Source: Rhizobiaceae bacterium CPCC 101076 (GTDB lineage: Bacteria > Pseudomonadota > Alphaproteobacteria > Rhizobiales > Methylopilaceae). Taken from it: a stretch of 64,000 bases of DNA. The notes below the pieces were generated by a model, which worked only from the letters and a program-made list of their open reading frames with translations, made no database searches and had not been told where the DNA came from. Numbering within the stretch: the first letter of the stretch is position 1; each line of letters opens with the position of its first letter. The position numbers and the translations under genes are program-made. Location: positions 24,854 to 88,853 of the forward strand of contig QDFX01000018.1 in the NCBI GenBank assembly GCA_003347645.1. The letters are read 5' to 3'. Shown here in pieces: positions 1-8,680 of this stretch.

Positions 1-48
1 TTGAAGGCCGCGCTTCCGTTCGCGGCGGCGATCTCTATATTCGCGCGC

Positions 49-3000
49 ATGACCGCACAGCCCCTGGCACCCGGCGACCGGGTCTTCCTCGTCGACGGCT
101 CGTCCTTCGTCTTTCGCGCCTATTTCCAGTCGATGAATCAGGACGCGAAGTACAATTACCGTTCGGATGGGCTGCCGACCGGCGCCGTGCGCCTGTTCTC
201 GACCAAGCTCTACCAATTCATCCGCGAGGGCGCGGTCGGCATCCGCCCGACCCATCTCGCCATCGTCTTCGACAAGTCCGAGGACACATTCCGCAAGGAA
301 ATCTATGCGGACTACAAGGCGAACCGGAAAGAGCCGCCACCGGACCTGATCCCGCAGTTCCGCCTGATGCGCGAGGCGGTGAAGGCGTTCGGGCTGAAGC
401 CGGTCGAAAAGGCGGGCTTCGAGGCCGACGACATCATCGCGACCTATGCCTGCCAGGCGGAAGCGGCGGGTGCGGAGGTGCTGATTATCTCGGCGGACAA
501 GGACCTCATGCAGGTCGTGACGCCGAAGGTTAGCTTCTACGACTTCGAGAGCGGGGCAAAAGGCCGGCCCGGCTACCGGCCGGAGCGACGGATCGATATC
601 CAGGGCGTCATCGATTATTTCGGCGTGCCGCCGGAGCGCGTGACCGACGTCCAGGCGCTGGTCGGCGACACCTCCGACAACGTTCCGGGCGTGCCGGGCA
701 TCGGCATCAAGACCGCGTCCGCGCTGCTTGCGGAATTCGGGACTCTCGAAGAGCTTCTTGGGCGCGTCGAGGAGATCAAGCAGCCGAAAAGGCGCGAGAG
801 CCTGATCCAGTATGCCGAGCAGGCGCGAATTTCGAAGCAGCTCGTCACGCTCGACTGCGCGGTCGCGATGGACATTTCGCTGCCGGATCTGCAGGTGCCG
901 GATTTCGACCCGGCACGGCTGATCGCGTTCTCCAAGGCGATGGAGTTCACGACGCTGACCAAGCGCGTCGCCGAGGCCTCCGGTATCGATGCGAATGGCA
1001 TAGAAAGTGATGCAGAACTCCGCGCCGGACCCGGCCGTTATGCAGAATCCCAGATCGAGGCCGCGGAAGCCGGCGAACCTGCCCCTCCGCCCGCCAATCT
1101 GAGCGGTGAGGAGGAGATCCCGTCGCCGATCCGCTACGAGCGCGGCGCGCCGAACAAGACGAACGGCAAGGCCGCGACGACCGACGGCTTCAGCCCGCAG
1201 GCGCGAGTGCAGAAGATCATCGAGGAAGCGCGCAACACGCCCTGCTCGAAGGAGCATTACGACATCGTCCGCACCGTCGAGCGCCTCGACCGGTGGATCG
1301 CCGCGATCCGCGAGGCGGGACGCGTGGCGATCGACACCGAGACGACGAGCCTCGACGCGATGCAGGCCGAGATCGTCGGCATCTCGCTCGCCGTCCAGCC
1401 GGGCCTCGCCGCCTATATCCCTGTCGGCCACACGACCGGCGTCAGCGACATGTTCGGCGGCGGCCTCGCGCCCGACCAGCTGCCGCTCGACACCGTGCTG
1501 AAGGGGCTGAAGCCGCTCCTCGAAGAGCAGAGCGTCCTGAAGATCGGCCAAAACATCAAATACGACACGCTGGTTTTCTCGCGGCACGGCATCAAGCTCG
1601 CGCCGACCGATGACACGATGCTGTTGTCCTACGCACTCGATTCCGGGCGCGGCACGCATGGCATGGACGAGCTGGCCATGCGCTGGCTCAATCACACCTG
1701 CATCGCCTATCGCGACGTCACCGGCACGGGCAAGGCGCGCAAGGGTTTCGCCGAGGTCGCGATCGACAAGGCGGCGGAATATTCGGCCGAGGACGCCGAC
1801 ATCACGCTCAGGCTGTGGCGGGTGCTCAAGGCACGTCTTGTCGCCGAGGGCATGGTCACCGTCTACGAGACGCTGGAGAAGCCGCTCATTCCGGTGCTGA
1901 TGCGCATGGAACAGCGCGGCATCGCGATCGACAGGAACATGCTGTCGCGCCTGTCCGGCGATTTCGCCCAAAGCATGGGCGCGCTTGAAGAGGAGATCTT
2001 CGAGCTTGCCGGCGAGCGCTTCACTCTCGGCTCACCGAAACAGCTTGGCGACATCCTGTTCGGCAAGATGGGCTATCCCGGCGCCAAGAAGACGAAGACC
2101 GGCGCCTGGGCGACCGGCGCCAATATCCTCGAAGACCTCGCGGAAGAGGGCTATCCGCTACCCCGCCGTATCCTCGACTGGCGCCAGCTCGCCAAGCTGA
2201 AGTCGACCTATACCGACTCGCTGCAAACCTACGTCCATCCCGAGACCAAACGGGTGCACACCTCGTTCTCGATGGCCTCGACCTCGACCGGACGGCTATC
2301 GTCGTCGGATCCCAACATCCAGAACATCCCGATCCGAACCGAGGAAGGCCGGAAGATCCGCAAGGCCTTCGTTGCCGAACCGGGCCGCAAGCTGATCTCG
2401 GCCGACTATTCGCAGATCGAACTGCGCGTGCTGGCCCATATGGCCGACATCCCGCAGCTGAAGGACGCCTTCGCCAAGGGCCACGACATCCATGCGATGA
2501 CGGCGTCGGAGATGTTCGGCGTGCCGGTCGAGGGCATGCCGGCGGATGTCCGCCGCCGCGCCAAGGCGATCAATTTCGGCATCATCTACGGCATCTCGGC
2601 CTTCGGCCTCGCGAACCAGCTCTCGATCCCGCGCGACGAGGCGGGCGCCTATATCAAGAAGTACTTCGAGCGCTTCCCCGGTATCCGCGACTACATGGAC
2701 CGGATGCGCGACGAGGCGAAGCAGCACGGCTATGTGCGGACCTTGTTCGGGCGCAAATGCCATTACCCGCTGAACGAGGCCCGCTCGCCGGCCGAACGCG
2801 GCTTCCTGGAACGCGCGGCGATCAACGCGCCGATCCAGGGCACCGCGGCGGACATCATCCGCCGCGCGATGATCCGGATGGAGGAGGCTTTGGCCGCCGA
2901 GCGGCTGTCAGCGAAGATGCTGCTGCAGGTCCACGACGAACTGGTGTTCGAGGTGCCGGACGACGAAGTCGAGGCGACCATCCCGGTGGTGAGGCGCATC

Positions 3001-3090
3001 ATGATCGACGCGCCGCTGCCTTCGGTGAAGCTCGACGTGCCGCTGCAGGTCGACGCGCGCGCAGCGGACAATTGGGACGAGGCGCATTAA
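49..3090 (+). CDS. polA: DNA polymerase I
   Basis: Family A DNA polymerase that removes RNA primers and fills gaps in replication and excision repair. All three domains are present in the ~1013-residue product. The N-terminal 5'-3' nuclease begins with FLVDGSSFVFRAY and has FEADDIIATYA. A 3'-5' proofreading domain keeps its acidic residues (AIDTETTSLDA near residue 428, IGQNIKYDT, YSAEDADITLRLW), so it looks active. The polymerase domain has motif A (SADYSQIELRVL, ~785), the O-helix (KAINFGIIYG, ~839) and motif C (VHDELVFEV, ~961). The frame is open to the window edge. The ATG at 49 is chosen because the sequence before it is hydrophobic and unlike polA, but no clear ribosome binding site precedes it, so the start is uncertain. 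It converges on the flavin reductase gene across a small palindromic repeat. Confidence 0.96.
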   Translation: MTAQPLAPGDRVFLVDGSSFVFRAYFQSMNQDAKYNYRSDGLPTGAVRLFSTKLYQFIREGAVGIRPTHLAIVFDKSEDTFRKEIYADYKANRKEPPPDLIPQFRLMREAVKAFGLKPVEKAGFEADDIIATYACQAEAAGAEVLIISADKDLMQVVTPKVSFYDFESGAKGRPGYRPERRIDIQGVIDYFGVPPERVTDVQALVGDTSDNVPGVPGIGIKTASALLAEFGTLEELLGRVEEIKQPKRRESLIQYAEQARISKQLVTLDCAVAMDISLPDLQVPDFDPARLIAFSKAMEFTTLTKRVAEASGIDANGIESDAELRAGPGRYAESQIEAAEAGEPAPPPANLSGEEEIPSPIRYERGAPNKTNGKAATTDGFSPQARVQKIIEEARNTPCSKEHYDIVRTVERLDRWIAAIREAGRVAIDTETTSLDAMQAEIVGISLAVQPGLAAYIPVGHTTGVSDMFGGGLAPDQLPLDTVLKGLKPLLEEQSVLKIGQNIKYDTLVFSRHGIKLAPTDDTMLLSYALDSGRGTHGMDELAMRWLNHTCIAYRDVTGTGKARKGFAEVAIDKAAEYSAEDADITLRLWRVLKARLVAEGMVTVYETLEKPLIPVLMRMEQRGIAIDRNMLSRLSGDFAQSMGALEEEIFELAGERFTLGSPKQLGDILFGKMGYPGAKKTKTGAWATGANILEDLAEEGYPLPRRILDWRQLAKLKSTYTDSLQTYVHPETKRVHTSFSMASTSTGRLSSSDPNIQNIPIRTEEGRKIRKAFVAEPGRKLISADYSQIELRVLAHMADIPQLKDAFAKGHDIHAMTASEMFGVPVEGMPADVRRRAKAINFGIIYGISAFGLANQLSIPRDEAGAYIKKYFERFPGIRDYMDRMRDEAKQHGYVRTLFGRKCHYPLNEARSPAERGFLERAAINAPIQGTAADIIRRAMIRMEEALAAERLSAKMLLQVHDELVFEVPDDEVEATIPVVRRIMIDAPLPSVKLDVPLQVDARAADNWDEAH

Positions 3091-3116
3091 CCCTTTCCCG
3101 CGAAGCGGGAGAGACA
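3091..3116. repeat. Short palindromic repeat between convergent genes
   Basis: A cccgcgaagcggg-type palindrome fills the space between the converging polA and flavin reductase stop codons. The same arm (gcgaagcgggagag) recurs near 18970, 30912 and 60487, so this is a minimal copy of a dispersed family. It probably forms a hairpin in transcripts from either side. Confidence 0.6.
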
Positions 3117-3668
3117 TTACGCCAACTTCGCCACCCAGCCCGCCAGAGCCGCGATCTTCGCCTCGAGCACGCCGCGCAGACCGGCATCGGCGATCGTGCC
3201 GTCGTCAGCCACGAGCTCCGGCTGGAAGTGGATGTAGACCTCGGGCTGGCCGATCAGGCGGACGTCGAGATAGCCGAGGATGGTCTTGAGATGCGCCTGC
3301 GCGTTGGCGGTGCGGATCGGGCCGATCGAGGCGCCCATGATCGCGGCCGGCTTGCCGGCCCATACATTGTGGCCGTAGGGCCGCGACGCCCAGGCGATCG
3401 CATTGGTCAGGAGCGGCGGCAGAGAGCGGTTATATTCCGGCGTCACGAACAGAAGACCGTCGACTCCCTTCACCTCGCGGCGGAGCCGTTCGACGCTTTC
3501 CGGCACCGCGCCTTCGAGGTCCTGGCTGAACATCGGAAGGTCGTCGATCTGGATTTGTTTGAAGCGCACCTGACCGTCCGCGAGCTTCTCAAGTGCCGTC
3601 GCCACCTTCTGATTGATCGAACCCCTATGCGCGCTGCCCACAACCACGCCGACCACATGCTTTGCCAT
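3117..3668 (-). CDS. NADPH-dependent FMN reductase (chromate/quinone reductase type)
   Basis: Flavodoxin-like NAD(P)H:flavin oxidoreductase of about 183 residues. The N-terminal strand followed by VGSAHRGSINQKVA is the FMN phosphate loop, and FVTPEYNRSLPPLLTNAIAWAS is the family signature around the flavin. Such enzymes reduce quinones, azo dyes or chromate in the cytoplasm; the substrate here is unknown. Three ATG codons lie in tandem (3674, 3671, 3668). The ctcc at 3675-3678, which reads GGAG on the coding strand, is at proper distance only from the third, so translation probably starts MAKHVV. The gene is divergent from an HxlR regulator, a common arrangement for inducible flavin reductases. 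Confidence 0.88.
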   Translation of the reverse strand: MAKHVVGVVVGSAHRGSINQKVATALEKLADGQVRFKQIQIDDLPMFSQDLEGAVPESVERLRREVKGVDGLLFVTPEYNRSLPPLLTNAIAWASRPYGHNVWAGKPAAIMGASIGPIRTANAQAHLKTILGYLDVRLIGQPEVYIHFQPELVADDGTIADAGLRGVLEAKIAALAGWVAKLA

Positions 3669-3689
3669 CATCATCTCCAGTTACTATTT

Positions 3690-3712
3690 GTGCCTTGGGG
3701 CGCTCAAGGTAC
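3690..3712. promoter_or_regulatory. Candidate HxlR operator between divergent genes
   Basis: An inverted repeat, GTGCCTTG then a 7-base spacer then CAAGGTAC (one internal mismatch), lies between the divergent starts at 3668 and 3746. HxlR dimers bind such short dyads to control the divergent gene. The assignment rests on position and symmetry only. Confidence 0.4.
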
Positions 3713-3745
3713 TGTCGGTTGCGGCAGCCGCAAGAAGGCACATAC

Positions 3746-4156
3746 ATGACACTGACCCACGATCCGCTCTCCACGAACTGTCGCGCCGTCAGCGCCGTGC
3801 TGGCGCGCGTCGGCGACAAATGGAGCGTGCTCATCGTCACCGTGCTCGGCCCCGGCCCCAGGCGCTTCAACGAGCTGAAACGCTCGATCAACGGCATCTC
3901 GCAGCGCATGCTGACGCTGTCGCTGCGCGGGCTCGAACGCGACGGACTGATTACCCGGACAGTGACGCCCTCGACGCCACCGCGCGTCGACTACGAACTG
4001 ACCGAACTCGGCCGCTCGCTGCTGAAACCGGTGATGGCGCTGACGGACTGGGCGATCAAGAACCAGAGCGCGATCAAGCTGGCGCAAACGGAATTCGACG
4101 CCGCCTCGCAGCCCGACATGGAGCGCCGGCCTCTTCAGGCATCCAGCTCGGCGTAA
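3746..4156 (+). CDS. HxlR-family winged-helix regulator
   Basis: A 136-residue transcription factor of the HxlR (DUF24/MarR-like) family. It has the typical N-terminal cysteine (STNCRAVSAVLARVGDKWSVLIV), the helix-turn-helix and wing around FNELKRSINGISQRMLTLSLRGLERDGLI, and VDYELTELGRSL. Members are one-cysteine sensors of electrophiles, quinones or oxidants and usually repress a neighbouring oxidoreductase. Cys12 could be such a sensor. The ATG at 3746 is preferred to upstream in-frame starts because the homologous region begins just after it. The 3' end overlaps the convergent glutathione transferase gene by 22 bp. The likely target is the divergent FMN reductase. Confidence 0.9.
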   Translation: MTLTHDPLSTNCRAVSAVLARVGDKWSVLIVTVLGPGPRRFNELKRSINGISQRMLTLSLRGLERDGLITRTVTPSTPPRVDYELTELGRSLLKPVMALTDWAIKNQSAIKLAQTEFDAASQPDMERRPLQASSSA

Positions 4157-4848
4157 TGGCGGAAGATGCCCTCCTCGCTGAAGGGCAGACGGCGATCGCT
4201 GTCGAGATAGGCGGCGATGCGCGGGCGGTCGGCCACCATGTCGTGCAGGGCGACGACGCTGGGCGTGCCCCCAAGCGCTCGCTCGGTCGCGTTGGGGAAG
4301 GCATAGCGCAGTCCCTCGACGACCTGGAACAGGGACAGATCGGCATAGGTCAGTCCATTGCCGACGAGATGGTCTGAACCTTCGGGATTGCGCGTCAGGA
4401 TGGTCTCGAACCAGCCGAGGAATTTCGGTATGCGCTCCTCGCAGAACTCCTTCGATCGTTTCTTCGCCTCCGGCTTCTGGTCCTCGTAATATTGGCCCAT
4501 TCCGAGCGGGTGATGGGTATCGTGCGCCTCGCTGACGAGATCGGCGATGGTGAGCTGGATCTGATGCACCCAGAGCTTGCCCGCCTCGTCGACAGGCGCG
4601 AGTGCATGCCGCGCTCCAAGGTGCAGCAGGATGGCCGAGACCTGCCCGATGACGAGATCGCCATGCTTCAGGAAGGGTGGTGCGAAGCTCGGCGTCTTGA
4701 TCGACGCCTCTTCCATCAACGAGATCATCACCGCCATGCCGTCGGGCTCGCGCCCTACATCCATGTAATCGGCAGCGGCTTCCTCCAGCGCGAGGCGGAC
4801 AAATTCCCCGCGTCCCTGAATGCCGGGCCAGTAATAAAGCTCGTACAT
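4135..4848 (-). CDS. Glutathione S-transferase family protein
   Basis: A 237-residue cytosolic glutathione transferase. The N-terminal thioredoxin-like domain starts MYELYYWPGIQGRGEFVRLALEEAA, placing Tyr near residue 6 as in sigma/alpha-like classes, and continues to GQVSAILLHLGARHAL. The C-terminal helical domain contains NGLTYADLSLFQVVEGLRYAF, the conserved N-capping Asp motif. It conjugates glutathione to electrophiles; the substrate is unknown. The start at 4848 follows a good GGAGG-type site at about 6 nt. The frame stays open well upstream but that extension is unlike the family. Confidence 0.92.
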   Translation of the reverse strand: MYELYYWPGIQGRGEFVRLALEEAAADYMDVGREPDGMAVMISLMEEASIKTPSFAPPFLKHGDLVIGQVSAILLHLGARHALAPVDEAGKLWVHQIQLTIADLVSEAHDTHHPLGMGQYYEDQKPEAKKRSKEFCEERIPKFLGWFETILTRNPEGSDHLVGNGLTYADLSLFQVVEGLRYAFPNATERALGGTPSVVALHDMVADRPRIAAYLDSDRRLPFSEEGIFRHYAELDA

Positions 4849-4938
4849 GCTCGGACCTCCCGCTGCCGAACGCGCGAGGTGGCCAACCCGCCTCAAACCC
4901 ATTAATGGACGCGCCAACGAGAACGGCGGACAGGGACA

Positions 4939-5337
4939 ATGCCCAAAGCAAAAATGACGAACGTGGTCGGCGTCACCGTGCAGGCGAAGGCCGGCACATT
5001 CAGCATCCTCGGCAAGGACAGCGCCGGTCGCGAGATCGAGTTCGAACTGCCACTCGACGCGATGAAGCGGCTGGCGGCCGAGACGCGCCGCGCCTCGATG
5101 CTCCACCCGGGTCCGTCGCTGGTTCCGAAGGACGCGAAGCCCGGCGAGTGGGGACAGGTCGTGCCGCTCGATATCCGCACCGCGGCTGTCGGCACGCTCT
5201 CCCCGCCGGCGGGTCCCGCGGTCGCGATCGTGTTCGACCAAGGCCACGAGACCGAGATCGCGTTCCGCATCCCCGGCGACGGCGCCAAGCATCTCGGCGA
5301 GCTGATGATCAAAGAGAGCGAGAAGCTGAAGGGCTAA
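4939..5337 (+). CDS. Conserved hypothetical protein, 132 aa
   Basis: No family is recognised with certainty. The product is soluble, lacks a signal peptide or membrane segment, and alternates short beta-rich stretches (VVGVTVQAKAGTFSIL, AVAIVFDQGHETEIAFRI) with a lysine-rich C-terminus. Codon use is like that of neighbouring genes and the reading frame is free of opposing genes, which supports a real gene. It stands alone between the glutathione transferase and a DUF883-like gene, each with its own leader, so context gives no function. Confidence 0.65.
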   Translation: MPKAKMTNVVGVTVQAKAGTFSILGKDSAGREIEFELPLDAMKRLAAETRRASMLHPGPSLVPKDAKPGEWGQVVPLDIRTAAVGTLSPPAGPAVAIVFDQGHETEIAFRIPGDGAKHLGELMIKESEKLKG

Positions 5338-5401
5338 GGCCGCAACCTTCCTTCGCGATGGTGCGTTGATCCCGTGAATTGATGTTGCGGGAGACACGAC
5401 C

Positions 5402-5866
5402 ATGGCGCTCTGGGGCCGTTCCAACCAGACCGAACTGCAATCGCGGATCGAGGACATCCAGGCGGGTCTTTCCGCACTGGGCGATTTGCTCAGCGGCGGA
5501 TTAGACCGCGCCGGGGAGGAAGCAACGCGCGGCGCCCGTGCGGCGCGGAAATCGGCCGGCGAAACGGCCGATGAACTGACCACGGCGCTGGCGCCGGTCG
5601 CATCCGACCTGCGGCACCAGATCGAGGCCCTGACCTCCATCGTCTCCGCCGCAACCGGAGCATTCGCCAAGAAGGCGGGTCGCGAAGGCAAGCAGGCCTA
5701 TCAGGTCGTCGAGGAGAAGGTTGAGGACAATGCCATGCTCGCGGTCGTCGCGGCAGCCGGCGTCGGCTTCCTGCTCGGCGCCATGCTGGTCGGCGGACGC
5801 ACCGAGGCGCCGCCCAAAGCCGCCAACACCCAGACGCGCACGCCGGCGCGGCGGCGCGCCGCCTGA
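5402..5866 (+). CDS. DUF883/ElaB-like C-tail-anchored membrane protein
   Basis: A 154-residue protein with a long amphipathic, probably coiled-coil region (residues ~8-105, rich in Glu, Ala and Arg). A single hydrophobic segment (AVVAAAGVGFLLGAMLVGG, ~118-136) and an Arg-rich tail (RTPARRRAA) follow. This is the layout of the DUF883/ElaB group, inner-membrane proteins thought to tether ribosomes or act in stationary-phase stress; the relation is by architecture, not by diagnostic motif. GGGAG lies 11-15 nt before the ATG. A strong terminator follows at once. Confidence 0.7.
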   Translation: MALWGRSNQTELQSRIEDIQAGLSALGDLLSGGLDRAGEEATRGARAARKSAGETADELTTALAPVASDLRHQIEALTSIVSAATGAFAKKAGREGKQAYQVVEEKVEDNAMLAVVAAAGVGFLLGAMLVGGRTEAPPKAANTQTRTPARRRAA

Positions 5867-5871
5867 AACAA

Positions 5872-5899
5872 AAAAGCCCCGCATCGCTGCGGGGCTTTT
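5872..5899. terminator. Bidirectional intrinsic terminator
   Basis: Twelve-base-pair stem aaaagccccgca / tgcggggctttt with a 4-nt tcgc loop. A/T runs on both sides let it stop the rightward DUF883-like gene and the leftward metE transcript, which converge here. Confidence 0.92.
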
Positions 5900-5907
5900 C
5901 TTATTCG

Positions 5908-8226
5908 TCAGGCCGGTTCGCGAAGCTTCTTCGCCGCCGCGACCATGTTCTCCAGCGCGGGGCGGACCTCGTCCCATTTGCGGGTCTTGAGGCCGCAATC
6001 CGGATTGACCCAGATCTGGTCCGGCGACAGGCGCTGCCGGGCCTTGTCGAGGAGATCGCTCATCTCGCTCGCCGGCGGCACCCGCGGCGAATGGATGTCG
6101 TAGACGCCCGGTCCGATCTCGTTCGGGTACTTGTACGTACGGAACGCGTCGAGCAGTTCCATCTGCGAACGCGAGGTTTCGATCGAGATCACGTCGGCGT
6201 CCATCGCGCCGATGCTGTCGATGATGTCGTTGAATTCCGAATAGCACATATGGGTGTGGATCTGGGTCGACGGCATCACGCCCGAGGCCGAGATGCGGAA
6301 ACTCTCGACCGCCCAGTCGAGATAGTTCTTCCAGTCCTTCTCGCGCAGCGGCAGACCTTCGCGGAACGCCGGCTCGTCGATCTGGATGATGGTGATGCCG
6401 GCCTTTTCGAGATCGACCACTTCGTCGCGGATCGCGAGTGCGATCTGGCGGCAGGTTTCGGAGCGCGGAATGTCGTCGCGGATGAACGACCAGAACAGCA
6501 TGGTGACGGGGCCGGTGAGCATACCCTTCATCGGCCGCTTCGTCAGCGACTGGGCGTAGCTCGACCATTCCACCGACATCGGCGCGGGACGCGAGACGTC
6601 GCCGAAGATGATCGGCGGGCGGACATAGCGTGAGCCGTAGCTCTGCACCCAGCCATGCTGGGTGAAGGCGTAGCCGGAGAGCTGCTCGCCGAAATATTGC
6701 ACCATGTCGTTCCGTTCGAACTCACCGTGGACGAGGACGTCGAGGCCGATCTCCTCCTGCCATCGGACAGCCGCTTCCGTCTCCTTGCGGAGGAACGCGG
6801 CGTAGTCGGCATCGGACAGCGCGCCCTTGCCGTTGGCGGCGCGCGCCTTGCGAACCTCTTCGGTCTGCGGGAACGAGCCGATCGTCGTGGTCGGAAACGC
6901 CGGCAGGTTGAACGCCGCGCGCTGGGCCTCGCGGCGCTCGGCGAAGGCGACGCGCTTCGCGTGGTCAGGGGTCAGCGCCTGCATGCGCGCCTTCACCGCC
7001 GGATCGTGGATCTTCGGCGATTTCGTGCGGGCACGCGCGGCCTCGGACGATGACTTCAGCTCCTCGACAACGCTGGCGCGGCCGCCGTCGAGCGCGCGCC
7101 CCAGGATCGATAGTTCCTCAATCTTCTGCGCCGCGAAGGCGAGCCAGGTCTTCACGTCGGAATCGAGCTTCGTCTCCTGGTCGAGATCGATCGGCACGTG
7201 AAGGAACGAGCACGAGCCCGAGACGATGATCTTGTCTTCGCCGCGCTCCTCAATGATCGGCTCGAGCTGGTCGAGCACCGCTTCGAGATCGGCGCGCCAG
7301 ACATTACGGCCGTCGATGACACCGAGCGACAGAACGAGGTCGCCCCTCGCGCGGTCGAGGACATCGTTGATCTGGCCGGCGCCGCGCTTGAGGTCGACAT
7401 GCAGGCCCGCGACCGGCAGATCGAGCGCGAGATCGAGATTGTCGCCGAGTTCGCCGAAATAGGTCGCGACGAGGACCTTGAGCGACGACGGCAGCGCCGC
7501 CGCGATGTGCTGATAGGCAAGCGACATCGCCGCGCGCTCGGAATCGTCGAGGTCGAGCACGAGGACCGGCTCGTCGATCTGCACCCAGTCCGCGCCTTCG
7601 GCCGCGAGCTGCTTCAGCACCTCGACATAGACCGGCACCAGGCCCGGCAGGAGCGACAGCGGGACGAGCGTCTCGTCCTTCGACTTGCCGAGCTTCAGGA
7701 AGGTGACCGGGCCGACCAGCACGGGGCGGGTGTGGATGCCGAGCGCCTTGGCCTCGCGGAATTCATCGACCGCCTTGGAGGTCGACAGCGCGAATTCCTG
7801 ACCACGGACGAATTCGGGAACGATGTAGTGGTAGTTGGTATCGAACCATTTGGTCATTTCCATCGCCGGCACGCCCTTGCCGGTCTCGTGGACATGGCCG
7901 TGCTCGCAGACCGCCGCGCCCTGCGCACCGCGCGCCATCGCGAAATAGGTGTCGAGCGAAACCGGGCCGCCCTTCCAGCCGTAGATCGCCGGGATCGCGC
8001 CGACCATGGCCGAGGTGTCGAGGACATGGTCGTAGAGCGAGAAGTCGTTGCTCGCGACGCTCTTCAGCGCCTTCTGCCGCTGCCAGTTCGCGGCGCGGAT
8101 GTCTTTCGCGGAGGCGACGAGCGCGGCCTGGTCGGTCTTGCCGGACCAGGAGCTTTCGAGGGCGGATTTCAGTTCGCGCCTGGGGCCGATGCGCGGAAAT
8201 CCGAGCGACGCGGTGACAATGGACAT
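5908..8226 (-). CDS. metE: Cobalamin-independent methionine synthase
   Basis: 5-Methyltetrahydropteroyltriglutamate-homocysteine methyltransferase (772 residues), the last step of methionine synthesis without vitamin B12. The N-terminal half starts TASLGFPRIGPRRELKSALE. The catalytic C-terminal barrel carries the zinc ligands in HTHMCYSEF (~655) and NPDCGLKTR (~742), plus the homocysteine-binding stretch TTTIGSFPQT and IQIDEPAFREGLP. All expected residues are present, so the enzyme should be active. Its leader holds a cobalamin riboswitch and, further up, an ArsR-type palindrome. Expression should therefore fall when B12 is available, which implies a B12-dependent MetH or a cobalamin supply elsewhere in the genome. 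Confidence 0.97.
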   Translation of the reverse strand: MSIVTASLGFPRIGPRRELKSALESSWSGKTDQAALVASAKDIRAANWQRQKALKSVASNDFSLYDHVLDTSAMVGAIPAIYGWKGGPVSLDTYFAMARGAQGAAVCEHGHVHETGKGVPAMEMTKWFDTNYHYIVPEFVRGQEFALSTSKAVDEFREAKALGIHTRPVLVGPVTFLKLGKSKDETLVPLSLLPGLVPVYVEVLKQLAAEGADWVQIDEPVLVLDLDDSERAAMSLAYQHIAAALPSSLKVLVATYFGELGDNLDLALDLPVAGLHVDLKRGAGQINDVLDRARGDLVLSLGVIDGRNVWRADLEAVLDQLEPIIEERGEDKIIVSGSCSFLHVPIDLDQETKLDSDVKTWLAFAAQKIEELSILGRALDGGRASVVEELKSSSEAARARTKSPKIHDPAVKARMQALTPDHAKRVAFAERREAQRAAFNLPAFPTTTIGSFPQTEEVRKARAANGKGALSDADYAAFLRKETEAAVRWQEEIGLDVLVHGEFERNDMVQYFGEQLSGYAFTQHGWVQSYGSRYVRPPIIFGDVSRPAPMSVEWSSYAQSLTKRPMKGMLTGPVTMLFWSFIRDDIPRSETCRQIALAIRDEVVDLEKAGITIIQIDEPAFREGLPLREKDWKNYLDWAVESFRISASGVMPSTQIHTHMCYSEFNDIIDSIGAMDADVISIETSRSQMELLDAFRTYKYPNEIGPGVYDIHSPRVPPASEMSDLLDKARQRLSPDQIWVNPDCGLKTRKWDEVRPALENMVAAAKKLREPA

Positions 8227-8234
8227 GCGGCTAA

Positions 8235-8248
8235 CCTCACTTGAGAGG
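8235..8248 (-). promoter_or_regulatory. metE: Hairpin covering the metE ribosome binding site
   Basis: On the metE strand, CCTC pairs with the GAGG that serves as ribosome binding site 8-9 nt before the ATG. This short hairpin could be the expression platform through which the upstream riboswitch blocks translation. It is weak alone, and longer pairings with the GC-rich 8250-8330 leader are possible. Confidence 0.4.
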
Positions 8249-8339
8249 CGTGGGGCCGAGCATGGGCACGCATTCCGGCGAGCTTGCGGCGCGCAGGGCA
8301 GAGCGGGCCCGCCGGGACACCCCGCCCGTGGACATCTAT

Positions 8340-8512
8340 CTCACCGTGGCAGGTCTCCTGGCTCGCGGGTCGCGGCTGCTGCCTGGCCTTCCCGCCGCGA
8401 GCGGCAGTGACACATTCGACAGAAGCTCGCCGCCTACAGTTGCGGGGGCAGCTCCGGCGCTGAACCGGATTCCCTCTTAGCCACGGGCAGGCGCCCGCAG
8501 ACCACGGTGACG
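8340..8512 (-). ncRNA. Cobalamin (B12) riboswitch upstream of metE
   Basis: Read on the minus strand, the conserved blocks of the cobalamin aptamer appear in order. GGGAATCCGG lies near 8478-8467. The core GCTGCCCCCGCAACTG is at 8452-8437. The B12 box AGCCAGGAGACCTGCC is at 8363-8348. Spacing between blocks, with a GC-rich variable arm (~8380-8420), fits the family. The element ends about 115 nt before the metE ATG and should repress metE when adenosylcobalamin or a related cobalamin binds. The aptamer boundaries are estimates. Confidence 0.93.
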
Positions 8513-8524
8513 GTACGATGCCGC

Positions 8525-8576
8525 GAGTCTCGATATTAGTCAATAAGGATATAGAGATTTCTTTATATCGAGACTC
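8525..8576. promoter_or_regulatory. Nested palindrome/operator between metE and egtB
   Basis: A perfect 12-bp inverted repeat (GAGTCTCGATAT at 8525-8536, ATATCGAGACTC at 8565-8576) encloses a second near-palindrome at 8548-8569 (GATATAGAGAT / TTCTTTATATC, 9 of 11 pairs). AT-rich dyads of the GATATAAAGA type are typical operators of ArsR-family regulators such as the SAH-responsive SahR that controls methionine genes; that link is inference from memory of the motif. On the minus strand TTGAGT with a 17-nt spacer and an AT-rich -10-like block overlaps the palindrome, so a bound protein would block metE transcription upstream of the riboswitch. Confidence 0.6.
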
Positions 8577-8680
8577 AACGACCTTGGTCGCCTTGTGCCT
8601 GCCGATTCCGGCCCCAAGTGAACCTCTCGGCCCTCCGAGAGTTGAAGCTCTCAAGGCGCGCACAGACGAAGGGGATCCGT

